Virus record (IMG/VR): IMGVR_UViG_3300027714_000004
Span: 62,001-126,000 of that record
From: a virus
Length of the DNA stretch: 64,000 nt
Reading direction: 5' to 3' (one strand)
The notes below the pieces were generated by a model. The model worked only from the letters and a program-made list of their open reading frames with translations. It did no database searches and had not been told where the DNA came from. Of the stretch, positions 7,839-15,080 are shown piece after piece. The position numbers were made by a program, and so were the translations under genes. Numbering within the stretch: the first letter of the stretch is position 1; every line of letters starts with the position of its first letter.

Positions 7839-8110
7839 TGTATACTAGTAATCGAGAATATACCAATCGTTACGGGGACAAGTATGAGTTTGTCCCTTCC
7901 GAAGATGAACCTAAAAAGTATTACCTTGAAGGTGAACTGCAACATATGCGATGTGGTGGGAAGGAAGGTGTTGAAGGAATAGACATGACTGACTTGGGTA
8001 TGATAGACCCCAGTGGAGGCCCATACATAGATATTGGAACTATACTTGACGGTAAACCAATCACTCGACTTGGATTATATGCTGAAGTTGTAAGGGTGGA
8101 AACAGAATGA
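7838..8110 (+). CDS. Hypothetical protein, 90 aa
   Basis: ATG overlaps the DUF932 gene stop (TAATG). The protein starts with a Tyr/Asn-rich segment (YTSNREYTNRYGDKYEF) and is acidic overall. No known motif. Likely co-expressed with the DUF932 protein. Confidence 0.65.
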   Translation: MYTSNREYTNRYGDKYEFVPSEDEPKKYYLEGELQHMRCGGKEGVEGIDMTDLGMIDPSGGPYIDIGTILDGKPITRLGLYAEVVRVETE

Positions 8111-8496
8111 AAAAGACTAGATTTGACTTAGAAGATGAGATCATGGACTGCTGGGGAGTAGTCTCAGATTTGTCAACTGTAATGGAGTATTTGGATGACG
8201 ACTTCTTTGAAGGAATGTCCTCTGCTCAACAAGACAAGCTTCAGAACCTGTTGTTAGGTATGACAGAGATGTACGATGTCAAGTTCGCTAAGATGTTTAA
8301 TACCTTTGAAGGATGCATCGAGGAATTTGATGGCGAAGTGGCTCAGATACCTCTCGCTAAATCGTGGAAACTCTTTCCTGATGACGGTGATACCCCTCCG
8401 TGGAACTTAGAAGATGATGATTATGATTACGATCACGAGACTCGACTGAACGATGCAACTCCCAGTGAATGGGATAAGGCAACCGACCCGAAATAA
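8107..8496 (+). CDS. Acidic hypothetical protein, 129 aa
   Basis: Overlaps the upstream stop by 4 bp (ATGA). Strongly acidic, with a run of Asp/Tyr near the C-terminus (EDDDYDYDHE) and a helical N-terminal half. The charge resembles DNA-mimic proteins, but that is only a composition-based idea. Confidence 0.65.
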   Translation: MKKTRFDLEDEIMDCWGVVSDLSTVMEYLDDDFFEGMSSAQQDKLQNLLLGMTEMYDVKFAKMFNTFEGCIEEFDGEVAQIPLAKSWKLFPDDGDTPPWNLEDDDYDYDHETRLNDATPSEWDKATDPK

Positions 8497-8506
8497 CGTC
8501 ATTAAC

Positions 8507-8541
8507 CTCTCCCTGAGTATAAATAGTTTTAAAAGGGAGAG
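8507..8541 (+). promoter_or_regulatory. SD-sequestering inverted repeat spanning a late promoter
   Basis: CTCTCCCT (8507-8514) is complementary to AGGGAGAG (8534-8541), which contains the ribosome binding site of the gene at 8546. The left arm lies upstream of the late promoter at 8518-8525. Only read-through transcripts can therefore form the hairpin; late transcripts lack the left arm. Confidence 0.65.
8518..8525 (+). promoter_or_regulatory. T4-type late promoter (TATAAATA)
   Basis: Exact TATAAATA, the T4-type late -10 element, 20 bp upstream of the ATG at 8546. Confidence 0.75.
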
Positions 8542-8545
8542 ACTT

Positions 8546-8803
8546 ATGAAAACATCTCATTCGGTTATGTTGTGCTTCGCACTTTGGGTTGGTGGTACAT
8601 CACTTTTAATTAATGAATATATACATGTAGGAAAAGAAAAAGATGAAGCACTTCAGATATTAGAGAATGAAGTGCTTCGCTTAAAAAACATTAATATAGT
8701 ATATGATAGCATTATGCAAGAGTTTGTTTGGAGATGCGGAAACAAAGAAGAGATTCGCATCTCTGGACTATCTTTCATGTGTTATAAAATTGATAAGGTA
8801 TAG
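8546..8803 (+). CDS. Small membrane-anchored protein, 85 aa
   Basis: ATG at 8546 follows AAGGGAGAG at good spacing; an upstream in-frame ATG at 8453 lies inside the previous gene and is rejected. Residues about 6-23 (VMLCFALWVGGTSLLINEY) form one hydrophobic segment. A Glu/Lys-rich helix (KEKDEALQILENEVLRLK) follows, likely a coiled coil, with two Cys near the end. The N-in single-pass form and late promoter would suit a lysis accessory or spanin-like role, but this is unproven. Confidence 0.62.
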   Translation: MKTSHSVMLCFALWVGGTSLLINEYIHVGKEKDEALQILENEVLRLKNINIVYDSIMQEFVWRCGNKEEIRISGLSFMCYKIDKV

Positions 8804-8805
8804 CA

Positions 8806-9240
8806 ATGATTACATTTCGTAAAGAAGTCTTTGAAGTTTTCGAGGAATATAAAGAAGCAAGTTCCAGAGAAACTCGATTAGATGTTTTGAAAAAATATTC
8901 AGATAACTGGGCATTCCTAGATATTCTCCGTGGATCTTTCGACGACTCACTAGAATTCAATGTACCGGCCGGTCGACCCCCGTTCACCCCGAACAAACCA
9001 GAATCCTCACCTTCTACCCTCTTGAAGCAACACAAGCAGTTTGTGAAGTTTATTAAGGGTACTAAATCCGGTGACAATACACCTACCTATCGTAGAGAGA
9101 ATCAATTCGTCCAGCTTCTAGAATCTATTCATCCAGAAGATGCCGAGTACGTTCTGAAGATGGTGGCAAAGAAACCACCATGTCGTTACATAACCAAGAA
9201 AATAGTACAGGAGGCATTTCCAAATTTAATACGCGAGTAA
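8806..9240 (+). CDS. DUF6433-type conserved phage protein, 144 aa
   Basis: The motifs VLKKYSDNWAFLDILRGSFDDSLEF, PAGRPPFTPNKPESSPSTLLK (split here into parts: GRPPFTPN and PESSPSTLLK) and AFPNLI are those I associate with the DUF6433 family found in most marine T4-like phages. The function is unknown. It begins 2 bp after the upstream gene, so both likely share the late promoter at 8518. Confidence 0.75.
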   Translation: MITFRKEVFEVFEEYKEASSRETRLDVLKKYSDNWAFLDILRGSFDDSLEFNVPAGRPPFTPNKPESSPSTLLKQHKQFVKFIKGTKSGDNTPTYRRENQFVQLLESIHPEDAEYVLKMVAKKPPCRYITKKIVQEAFPNLIRE

Positions 9241-9274
9241 TCTTTTCGACTAACTAACTTCTGAGGAGAACCAT

Positions 9275-9370
9275 ATGTCGAGTGATGTACAACAGTTGAA
9301 CCAAGTAATAGTAACAAAAACCCAGTATTGTAATTTACTGGATACCTATACTCAACAACTTTCTCGTTAG
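9275..9370 (+). CDS. Mini-ORF, 31 aa
   Basis: ATG at 9275 has a strong GAGGAG ribosome binding site 6 nt upstream. The frame encodes 31 residues, Gln/Thr-rich (MSSDVQQLNQVIVTKTQ...). It may be a real small protein or a leader controlling the gene at 9447. No homology can be judged. Confidence 0.45.
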   Translation: MSSDVQQLNQVIVTKTQYCNLLDTYTQQLSR

Positions 9371-9410
9371 GAGGTGATCATCTCTTCAGGAGCGTACAGT
9401 GAGTCTCCTG
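9371..9410 (+). other. Structured intergenic element
   Basis: Two inverted repeats follow the mini-ORF: a near-perfect 14-bp palindrome GAGGTGATCATCTC (9371-9384), and CAGGAG (9387-9392) paired with CTCCTG (9405-9410). They sit between the mini-ORF and the gene at 9447 and could control read-through or translation. Confidence 0.4.
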
Positions 9411-9446
9411 TCGTAGTGATTGAAAATAATTTGGAATGGATATATA

Positions 9447-9689
9447 ATGCCACAGTATGATTTTAGAAACAAGGAAACCGGAGAGGTCACGGAAGTGCTT
9501 CTCCGTATTTCTGAATACGACCAATACCTAAGTGACAACCCTGAGTGGGAACGTTACTTTGCCGCAGAATCCGCACCTAAGATAGTAGCGGGAGTCAAGT
9601 CCACTATGGCGATGGCGGGTAAAGGATGGGAAACACATCTTACCAATATCAAGAAAGGTTCTGGTAGGGATAATTCAATCAAGGTTTAA
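9447..9689 (+). CDS. FmdB-like small protein lacking its cysteines, 80 aa
   Basis: I use the ATG at 9447 (MPQYDFRNKETGEVTEV) because this is the normal start of FmdB-like phage proteins (MPxYDFxxxxxGE). In bacterial FmdB the segment carries a CxxC zinc ribbon. Here the matching positions are Asn, Glu and Thr, so zinc binding is lost, as in many T4-like phage relatives. Followed by a SEYDQYLSDNPEWERY helix. Function unknown. Confidence 0.7.
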   Translation: MPQYDFRNKETGEVTEVLLRISEYDQYLSDNPEWERYFAAESAPKIVAGVKSTMAMAGKGWETHLTNIKKGSGRDNSIKV

Positions 9690-9694
9690 ATGAA

Positions 9695-9898
9695 ATGAAA
9701 TTCTTTAAGTGGTTAAAGTCCGGCCCAACGGGTGGTAGAAACATCGTAGACTCCTCGGGCCCTGATCCCGATGATCTTACGGTAGAGAATGCGTATAAAA
9801 CTAGGTGGGTATGGTATCACACTATACTCGCTCTCGAAATTTTAACGACCAACATCTTGTTGGCGTCTATCTTGGTGGTTCTTGCTATCAAGTTATAA
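9695..9898 (+). CDS. Single-pass membrane protein, 67 aa
   Basis: Soluble Gly/Pro/Asp-rich N-terminal half, then a C-terminal transmembrane segment (residues about 43-66, ending LLASILVVLAIKL). Short spacing to the genes on both sides suggests a shared transcript. It could be a lysis or inner-membrane modifier; there is no recognised family. Confidence 0.6.
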   Translation: MKFFKWLKSGPTGGRNIVDSSGPDPDDLTVENAYKTRWVWYHTILALEILTTNILLASILVVLAIKL

Positions 9899-9906
9899 GG
9901 TATATT

Positions 9907-10206
9907 ATGTTAATTAATGAATTGATTGAAAAGACTATAGAATGGCACCACGCTCGTAACCTAATCGACGGTGCGAACGATAAAGACCAATACATGAAAC
10001 TCATCCAAGAGTGCGGTGAGTTGTCCGACAACATCTGTAAGCAACAAGACATCCGAGACGACATTGGTGACATCATGGTCGTGTTGATTAATATTGCCGA
10101 GAGAAATGGAGTTACCCTTGAAGATTGTTTGGCCGTGGCGTACGACGACATTAAAGACCGTAAAGGAAAAATGGTCGATGGTGTCTTCATTAAAGAAGAG
10201 AAGTAA
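9907..10206 (+). CDS. MazG-like nucleotide pyrophosphohydrolase, 99 aa
   Basis: All-alpha NTP pyrophosphohydrolase of the MazG type. The metal-binding pattern is visible as QECGELSDN (E35, E38) and RDDIGDIMVVL (D52, D55), which fits ExxE...DxxD. I start at the ATG at 9907, as the upstream in-frame start lies inside the previous gene. The phage would use it to hydrolyse non-canonical dNTPs or to alter (p)ppGpp-linked physiology. A second MazG-like gene is at 28439. Confidence 0.78.
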   Translation: MLINELIEKTIEWHHARNLIDGANDKDQYMKLIQECGELSDNICKQQDIRDDIGDIMVVLINIAERNGVTLEDCLAVAYDDIKDRKGKMVDGVFIKEEK

Positions 10207-10210
10207 TACG

Positions 10211-10654
10211 ATGAACCGCGAAGCAGTATACAACCAACTCAAGATCGACGAAGGAGTGGTATATGAGATTTACCTCGACCACCTCAACTATCCAACGTTC
10301 GGAGTCGGTCACCTTATTAAGGAAAGTGACGGCGAGTTCGGAGCTAAGGTCGGAACAAAAATATCCCCCGAAAGAGTTAGCGAGGCATTCCAACAAGACC
10401 TCGACATCTCAATCAACGAATGTGTTGTACTATACGGAGAACGGTTCGATTGTTTCCCAGATGAGGTACAGCAAGTCTTGGTTAATATGATGTTTAACCT
10501 AGGTAGACCCCGACTGAGTAAGTTTAAGAACATGTATGCTGCGGTTCTCGAAGGAGACTGGAAGACTGCCGCTGTTGAAGGTCGCGATTCGAAATGGTAT
10601 CGTCAAGTAGGACTCAGGTCTGAACGATTAATGAGAAGGTTAGAGAATGTCTAA
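10211..10654 (+). CDS. e: T4-type lysozyme (endolysin, GH24), 147 aa
   Basis: Cleaves peptidoglycan between MurNAc and GlcNAc at lysis. The catalytic triad of T4 lysozyme is conserved as E14, D23 and T29 in the pattern IDEG...IYLDHLNYPTFGVGHL, and the C-terminal KWYRQVGLRSERLMRR fits the family end. T4 lysozyme is 164 aa. There is no signal or SAR segment, so it needs a holin for release; the 3-TM holin-like protein at 17620 is the best candidate. The gp5-like spike in this phage has no lysozyme domain. Confidence 0.9.
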   Translation: MNREAVYNQLKIDEGVVYEIYLDHLNYPTFGVGHLIKESDGEFGAKVGTKISPERVSEAFQQDLDISINECVVLYGERFDCFPDEVQQVLVNMMFNLGRPRLSKFKNMYAAVLEGDWKTAAVEGRDSKWYRQVGLRSERLMRRLENV

Positions 10655-11495
10655 TAATGTAATATTCCAATACATGATTGTAAATGATGCAGTCGATGCT
10701 CGTGGTAATATTAGAGGTTGGCTTGGTACACGGTCTTCCTTGTACAGAGAAGTAGCAGATATCTCTCGTACATCATTTGAAAAGTACGCAAAGAAGATTG
10801 GTGCAGAACACATCTATTCAGATGAACGAGTCGCTACCAAAGGTCACGAGTGTTCTACCTCACTCTTGCACGAGTGCGCACGTGTCTGGTTAGACCCTAT
10901 GTTCGACCAGTACGACAACCTACTATTCGTCGACACAGACATCGTGGTCAACACCGAAGAGAACATCTTTGACGTGATGGAGTCCGGTGCAGAGGTCTAT
11001 GGTGTCCTAGAGTCGGACTTTGTTACTGCAAATGGTAGCGGGTACAATGCATGGGATGGTGACGAAGAGAACTATAGGAACTTCTGTCGTAAGTTCGAGA
11101 TGCATGACTGTCCCATAGTCCCTGCAATGCCACCTAACAGACCTTCTAAGCTTACCATCATGAATACCGGAGTTGTACTCTGGACTAAGGAAGCGCGTCT
11201 ACGCGCACGTGAACTGTTCATGTCGTGGGAAGACTGGTGTTACACTGGTGACTTCCACATGTCTATTATGAACGACCAACCCTATATCTCCGCACAGTTG
11301 ATGAAGCACGAATTCGACGTAGAGACTATCGATACGACTTGGAACGATAGTCCACACTACGCAACGGTATCAGAGTTCTTCGAGAAAGCAAGGTTCTGTC
11401 ACTACACAGGTGGTGAGTGGAAGACCGATATGGTACGTCACTGGGAAGAGAAACGGTTCAAAACGACCCCTTGGGAACGCAGTCTTATCCCATAG
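10647..11495 (+). CDS. GT-A fold glycosyltransferase with DxD motif, 282 aa
   Basis: Probably transfers a sugar from a nucleotide-sugar donor. It has NLLFVDTDIVVN with D96-T97-D98 as the metal/UDP-sugar-binding DxD, and later IMNTGVVLW and a YTGGEWK segment, as seen in GT8-like enzymes. The ATG overlaps the lysozyme stop by 8 bp with an AAGGT ribosome binding site. First gene of the modification island. The acceptor is unknown. Confidence 0.72.
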   Translation: MSNNVIFQYMIVNDAVDARGNIRGWLGTRSSLYREVADISRTSFEKYAKKIGAEHIYSDERVATKGHECSTSLLHECARVWLDPMFDQYDNLLFVDTDIVVNTEENIFDVMESGAEVYGVLESDFVTANGSGYNAWDGDEENYRNFCRKFEMHDCPIVPAMPPNRPSKLTIMNTGVVLWTKEARLRARELFMSWEDWCYTGDFHMSIMNDQPYISAQLMKHEFDVETIDTTWNDSPHYATVSEFFEKARFCHYTGGEWKTDMVRHWEEKRFKTTPWERSLIP

Positions 11496-11509
11496 AGCCT
11501 AAATACTTC

Positions 11510-11528
11510 ACTTATTTTGAAAATAAGA
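11510..11528 (+). promoter_or_regulatory. Palindrome abutting a -35 box (site 3)
   Basis: ACTTATTTT-G-AAAATAAGA ends one base before TTGACA at 11530; only the last base breaks perfect symmetry. Same element and phase as at 6012 and 6802. Confidence 0.68.
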
Positions 11529-11529
11529 C

Positions 11530-11558
11530 TTGACAAACCTCTCCCATCTTGATATAAT
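11530..11558 (+). promoter_or_regulatory. Sigma70-type promoter
   Basis: TTGACA 11530-11535, 17 bp, TATAAT 11553-11558. The leader differs from the AGCTAC cassettes. Confidence 0.85.
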
Positions 11559-11581
11559 ATAGTCTGAAATGTGAGAGGTTT
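11535..11581 (+). promoter_or_regulatory. SD-sequestering inverted repeat spanning a promoter
   Basis: AAACCTCTC (11535-11543) is fully complementary to GAGAGGTTT (11573-11581), which contains the ribosome binding site for 11586. The left arm lies in the promoter spacer, upstream of the expected start near 11565. Only read-through RNA can form the stem. Confidence 0.6.
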
Positions 11582-11585
11582 TTTT

Positions 11586-11762
11586 ATGTCCGAGTTAAAT
11601 ACCACCAAGATAGAGTTGGCGACCAACTTAGTTAACCACTATATCTATGAACTAAAGAACCCCGATTGGGGACAATTGATGAGTTCCCTGCTAAATGAGG
11701 GGTTGACTTCTTCGGAAGTGTATGTTATAATGAACAAAGTAAAACAAGAGGGGGTTGTGTGA
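11586..11762 (+). CDS. Small hypothetical protein, 58 aa
   Basis: ATG at 11586 follows GAGAGG at 7-nt spacing; this beats an in-frame GTG at 11571. The product is helical and acidic (MSELNTTKIELATNLVNHY...). Its stop overlaps the GTG start of the HAD gene, so the pair is coupled. Confidence 0.65.
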   Translation: MSELNTTKIELATNLVNHYIYELKNPDWGQLMSSLLNEGLTSSEVYVIMNKVKQEGVV

Positions 11763-12334
11763 AAAATAAAGTAATTTTAGTAGACTGTGACGGTGTGTTG
11801 TTGGATTGGATGTATTCATTCCAAGCTTGGATGAAGCGTCACGGGTATGATGCGATTGATGTTGATAAGTACAAGATCCATGAGATCTTCGGTATCTACA
11901 AGACAGAAGGTAAGAAGTTGTGTCGTATGTTCAACGAGAGTGCAACGATCCGTAAGGTTCCGCCTCACAAAGATGCGATCAAGTACGTTAAGAAGTTGCA
12001 CGAAGAAGAAGGTTACATATTCCATGCAGTGACCTCTTTGAGTAACGATGAGTATGCACAACACCTACGTACCAAGAACCTATGTGAGTTGTTCGGGCCT
12101 ACGGTCTTCGAGAAGTATGTCTACCTAGACACGGGTGCTGACAAGGATGAAGCACTTGCAGTGTACAAAGACACCGGATGCATCTGGGTCGAAGATAAGG
12201 TGGAGAATGCACAGGCTGGTGCTGCGGTTGGTCTAGAGTCTTTAGTGATGAAACATGCGTACAACAGTGACTGTACCGAGTTTCCTCTGATGAACAACTG
12301 GAAAGAGATCTACGAGTACATTAAAGGTAAGTAA
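11759..12334 (+). CDS. HAD-family phosphatase, 5'(3')-deoxyribonucleotidase-like, 191 aa
   Basis: Motif I is DCDGVLLDW (nucleophile D9, acid D11), motif II HAVTSLSND, and motif IV WVEDKVENAQAG. This matches the NT5C-type HAD branch, which dephosphorylates (deoxy)nucleoside monophosphates. The GTG at 11759 is chosen because it overlaps the preceding stop, and the next Met lies after motif I. A role in nucleotide salvage or in trimming sugar phosphates for the neighbouring transferases is possible. A strong terminator follows. Confidence 0.75.
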   Translation: MKNKVILVDCDGVLLDWMYSFQAWMKRHGYDAIDVDKYKIHEIFGIYKTEGKKLCRMFNESATIRKVPPHKDAIKYVKKLHEEEGYIFHAVTSLSNDEYAQHLRTKNLCELFGPTVFEKYVYLDTGADKDEALAVYKDTGCIWVEDKVENAQAGAAVGLESLVMKHAYNSDCTEFPLMNNWKEIYEYIKGK

Positions 12335-12352
12335 TCCATTTAATTTCCTTTT

Positions 12353-12376
12353 GGGAGTCTTCGGACTCCCTTTTTT
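12353..12376 (+). terminator. Rho-independent terminator
   Basis: GGGAGTC (12353-12359), TTCG loop, GACTCCC (12364-12370), then six T. Ends the unit starting at 11530. Confidence 0.92.
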
Positions 12377-12384
12377 ATGGGTGG

Positions 12385-12392
12385 TATAAATA
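12385..12392 (+). promoter_or_regulatory. T4-type late promoter
   Basis: TATAAATA immediately after the terminator and 20 bp upstream of the chosen start at 12413. Confidence 0.8.
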
Positions 12393-12412
12393 TAGATTTA
12401 ATGAGGTGTCTG

Positions 12413-13870
12413 ATGAGATACGTAGGGTACAGTGAGTTTTATCATGATGCGGGTCTAGCTATCATTAGCGAAGACGGTGTGGTAGAATTTGCGACACACG
12501 GAGAACGATACTCTAAGAAGAAGAATGACCCTAGACTCCCCCAAGGGCTTTGGAACATGGTGAATGGAGATGACCACATCTCTTTCTATGAAGATCATGT
12601 AACCAAGTTCGATATACGTGGAGGGTTCGACGGTACCGGATATCCTAAAGACGCTGAGTACGATACATTCCATATGCATCACGAATCTCATTGCGCAACC
12701 GCATTCTATACCCGTCCGTGGGACTCGAAGGACGATACTGTCCTCGTCTCGATTGATGGGGTAGGTGAACTACAGACTGCGGTCATCATGGACTCTAACT
12801 TCAACCTAATCAAAGAGTGGCACTACCCTAAGTCGGTAGGACTAGTCTATACCCTTACTACTAAGTTCCTTGGTCTACGTCCACTTGAAGATGAGTACGT
12901 GGTAATGGGACTGTCTGCCTATCAGGATACCAACGAAGAGTCTCGTGCTATCACAGACTGGTTGATTAAATGGTACAATGAACTAGAAGACATCGCACCG
13001 GAGGTAGCACTAGGTGCTACAGTTGGGGGTGTAGACTCTCAACGTGAGAAAGATCGTCTACTATGGAGAGCAGAGTTCGAGAAGAAGATCCTCGCAGTAG
13101 AAGATAAGGTAGCGGCACGTGCTACCCAAGACTTTGCTGACTATGCGATCATGCAGATCATGGGTACGGCAGCGCAGTACGGTAAGAAACTATGTTACTC
13201 CGGTGGTTGTGCACAGAACGTGGTGATCAACTCTAGGTTGTTCGAACTGTTCGATGAGGTACATATCGCATGTTCACCTACAGACGCTGGGTCGGGTCTG
13301 GGTACAGCTGCACGTTCATGGGCAAAGGCAACGGGTAAGGATAAGTTGATCTGGTCTCCGTACTGTGGGTACGATATCGATAGTCCAATCAACCCTACCG
13401 AGGTTGTAGACCACCTACTCAACCATAAGGTATGTGGTATTGCGAACGGTAAGGCAGAGTTCGGGCCTCGTGCATTAGGTAATAGATCCCTGATTGCAGA
13501 CGTACGCTATGACGTACAGGATACAGTGAACGGAATCAAACGTAGACAGAAGTATCGTCCGTTTGCTCCTGCCATCCTAGAAGAGTATGCAGAAGAGTAC
13601 TTCAGCGGCCCTATGAATGACCATATGCAGTTCACCTCTAAGGCACTGCATGACTACGCACCTGTGACCCACGTAGATGGGACTGCACGGGTACAAATCG
13701 TGAAGAAGGACTGTGAGTCTATCTTCAGAAAGGTAATTGAAGAGTACCATGATAGAACTGGTGTTCCGATGCTACTCAATACATCTCTCAATATACGAGG
13801 CAGACCTATGGTCAATGACGAACATGATGCTGCGTTATGGGAACAAAAATACGAAGTAAAGGTATTCTAA
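12413..13870 (+). CDS. NodU/CmcH-family O-carbamoyltransferase, 485 aa
   Basis: Transfers a carbamoyl group from carbamoyl phosphate (through carbamoyl-AMP) to a hydroxyl, usually on a sugar. N-terminal YrdC/TsaD-like half: YVGYSEFYHDAGLAI, MHHESHCATAFYTRPW and SIDGVGELQTAV. C-terminal half: GKAEFGPRALGNRSLIAD and RRQKYRPFAPAIL, with GVPMLLNTSLNIRG. These are hallmark motifs of the family. I choose the ATG at 12413 (GAGGTG ribosome binding site) over 12401. Late promoter upstream, so it acts late. Its stop overlaps the next start. Confidence 0.9.
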   Translation: MRYVGYSEFYHDAGLAIISEDGVVEFATHGERYSKKKNDPRLPQGLWNMVNGDDHISFYEDHVTKFDIRGGFDGTGYPKDAEYDTFHMHHESHCATAFYTRPWDSKDDTVLVSIDGVGELQTAVIMDSNFNLIKEWHYPKSVGLVYTLTTKFLGLRPLEDEYVVMGLSAYQDTNEESRAITDWLIKWYNELEDIAPEVALGATVGGVDSQREKDRLLWRAEFEKKILAVEDKVAARATQDFADYAIMQIMGTAAQYGKKLCYSGGCAQNVVINSRLFELFDEVHIACSPTDAGSGLGTAARSWAKATGKDKLIWSPYCGYDIDSPINPTEVVDHLLNHKVCGIANGKAEFGPRALGNRSLIADVRYDVQDTVNGIKRRQKYRPFAPAILEEYAEEYFSGPMNDHMQFTSKALHDYAPVTHVDGTARVQIVKKDCESIFRKVIEEYHDRTGVPMLLNTSLNIRGRPMVNDEHDAALWEQKYEVKVF

Positions 13871-14196
13871 TGACCGAAGAACTAAAACCAATCAAACAAA
13901 AGATTGAACTTGAAGTAGAGTTCGATACCACCCAAAAGGAAGTGATCCCTAGTAGGTTCAGTGTCCTATTGGACTTTGCGGACGTGATCGATGCGTATCG
14001 ACTATTCCCACGTGCCTTCATAGCAACCTACCTGTTCCTATTGATCGATACCGCAGAATGGTTCATGACCATACCTGAACCTAATGCATCACAGGCAGGT
14101 CTTATCTCTGTTATCATCGGTGCGGGTGCTGCATGGTTCGGTCTATACACCTCTACAGGTTCTGGACGTTCATCAAAGAGTACTAAGTCTAACTAA
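13870..14196 (+). CDS. Two-pass membrane protein, 108 aa
   Basis: ATG overlaps the carbamoyltransferase stop (TAATG). It has two hydrophobic segments, about residues 51-70 (FIATYLFLLIDTAEWFM) and 79-97 (GLISVIIGAGAAWFGLYT), and a Ser/Lys-rich C-tail. DFADVIDAYRLFPRA and AAWFGLYTSTGSG match a small membrane protein common in marine phages, sometimes called holin-like. Its position inside the transferase operon also allows a membrane-anchoring role. Confidence 0.7.
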   Translation: MTEELKPIKQKIELEVEFDTTQKEVIPSRFSVLLDFADVIDAYRLFPRAFIATYLFLLIDTAEWFMTIPEPNASQAGLISVIIGAGAAWFGLYTSTGSGRSSKSTKSN

Positions 14197-15080
14197 TGAA
14201 ACCTTCCGAATTAGTAACTTGGAGAGGTACGCCAGGCGTAGGCGATTTCATGTGGGCATTGAATTGCTGTCACCAGTACGCAGCCGATCACAATATTCGG
14301 AAGATCAACTTAGAGCTTCATTGGGAGCATGGTGAAGACCACCTCCATCACTTCGAAGATCCAGAAACGATCATCGAACGATGTAATTACATACACAACT
14401 TCTATTACCAACAGGAACGGGTAGAGGTACATCATATATTCAATGCTCAAGGTAGGTATAGAGATTGGAAGTTTAATGATGATATTGTTTTGGAAACAAA
14501 TGGTGAGCGTAGAATAGTTGCGATAAAGAAACCTAAAGCGCGATATTATTTTGAATCCGGATACTACAATGACCAGCCGAATAATGATGTTCCTGATAGT
14601 AACTGGATATTCAGACAAGACGCATTTCAAGACTACGACCCCAACCGAATAGTTTTCTGGAGACCAACTTGGAATGCAGAGAAACCCCGCACTTGGAAAA
14701 GACTATTTTCAAATGACGATTGGGATGAGTTGATCGGACACTTCACGGATAAGGGGTTCAATATGCATGAAGTCTCCTATCGCACCCCCGTAAGAGAAGT
14801 GATGCATCTAATAGCAACTTCACGTATGGTTATATGTTACGATGGCATATGGCACTACATTGCAAAGAACTTTGCTAGACCACTCGCGGTAATCAGTGGA
14901 GAAGGTGTTACTAAATACCATACACCAAATGCCCTAAGACTGAATCCAGATATAAGGTCTATAGAAAATGGCGTCGATGTATGGTGGTGGATAGATCATA
15001 TGGAAGATTTGCTACAAGAGACCAAAAGAAGATCGGTAGAATACGAAGATAGAATAAGGACTCGTTATGGAAATGACTAG
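14196..15080 (+). CDS. GT-B/heptosyltransferase-like protein, 294 aa
   Basis: TAATG overlap with the upstream gene. N-terminal WRGTPGVGDFMWALN is like the GxGD opening of GT9 family heptosyltransferases. The C-terminal segment with ATSRMVICYDGIWHYIAKNF and PLAVISGEGV is like the donor-binding part of the same fold. The central half is divergent, so this is a tentative family call. The context of glycosyltransferases and a carbamoyltransferase supports sugar transfer. Confidence 0.58.
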   Translation: MKPSELVTWRGTPGVGDFMWALNCCHQYAADHNIRKINLELHWEHGEDHLHHFEDPETIIERCNYIHNFYYQQERVEVHHIFNAQGRYRDWKFNDDIVLETNGERRIVAIKKPKARYYFESGYYNDQPNNDVPDSNWIFRQDAFQDYDPNRIVFWRPTWNAEKPRTWKRLFSNDDWDELIGHFTDKGFNMHEVSYRTPVREVMHLIATSRMVICYDGIWHYIAKNFARPLAVISGEGVTKYHTPNALRLNPDIRSIENGVDVWWWIDHMEDLLQETKRRSVEYEDRIRTRYGND

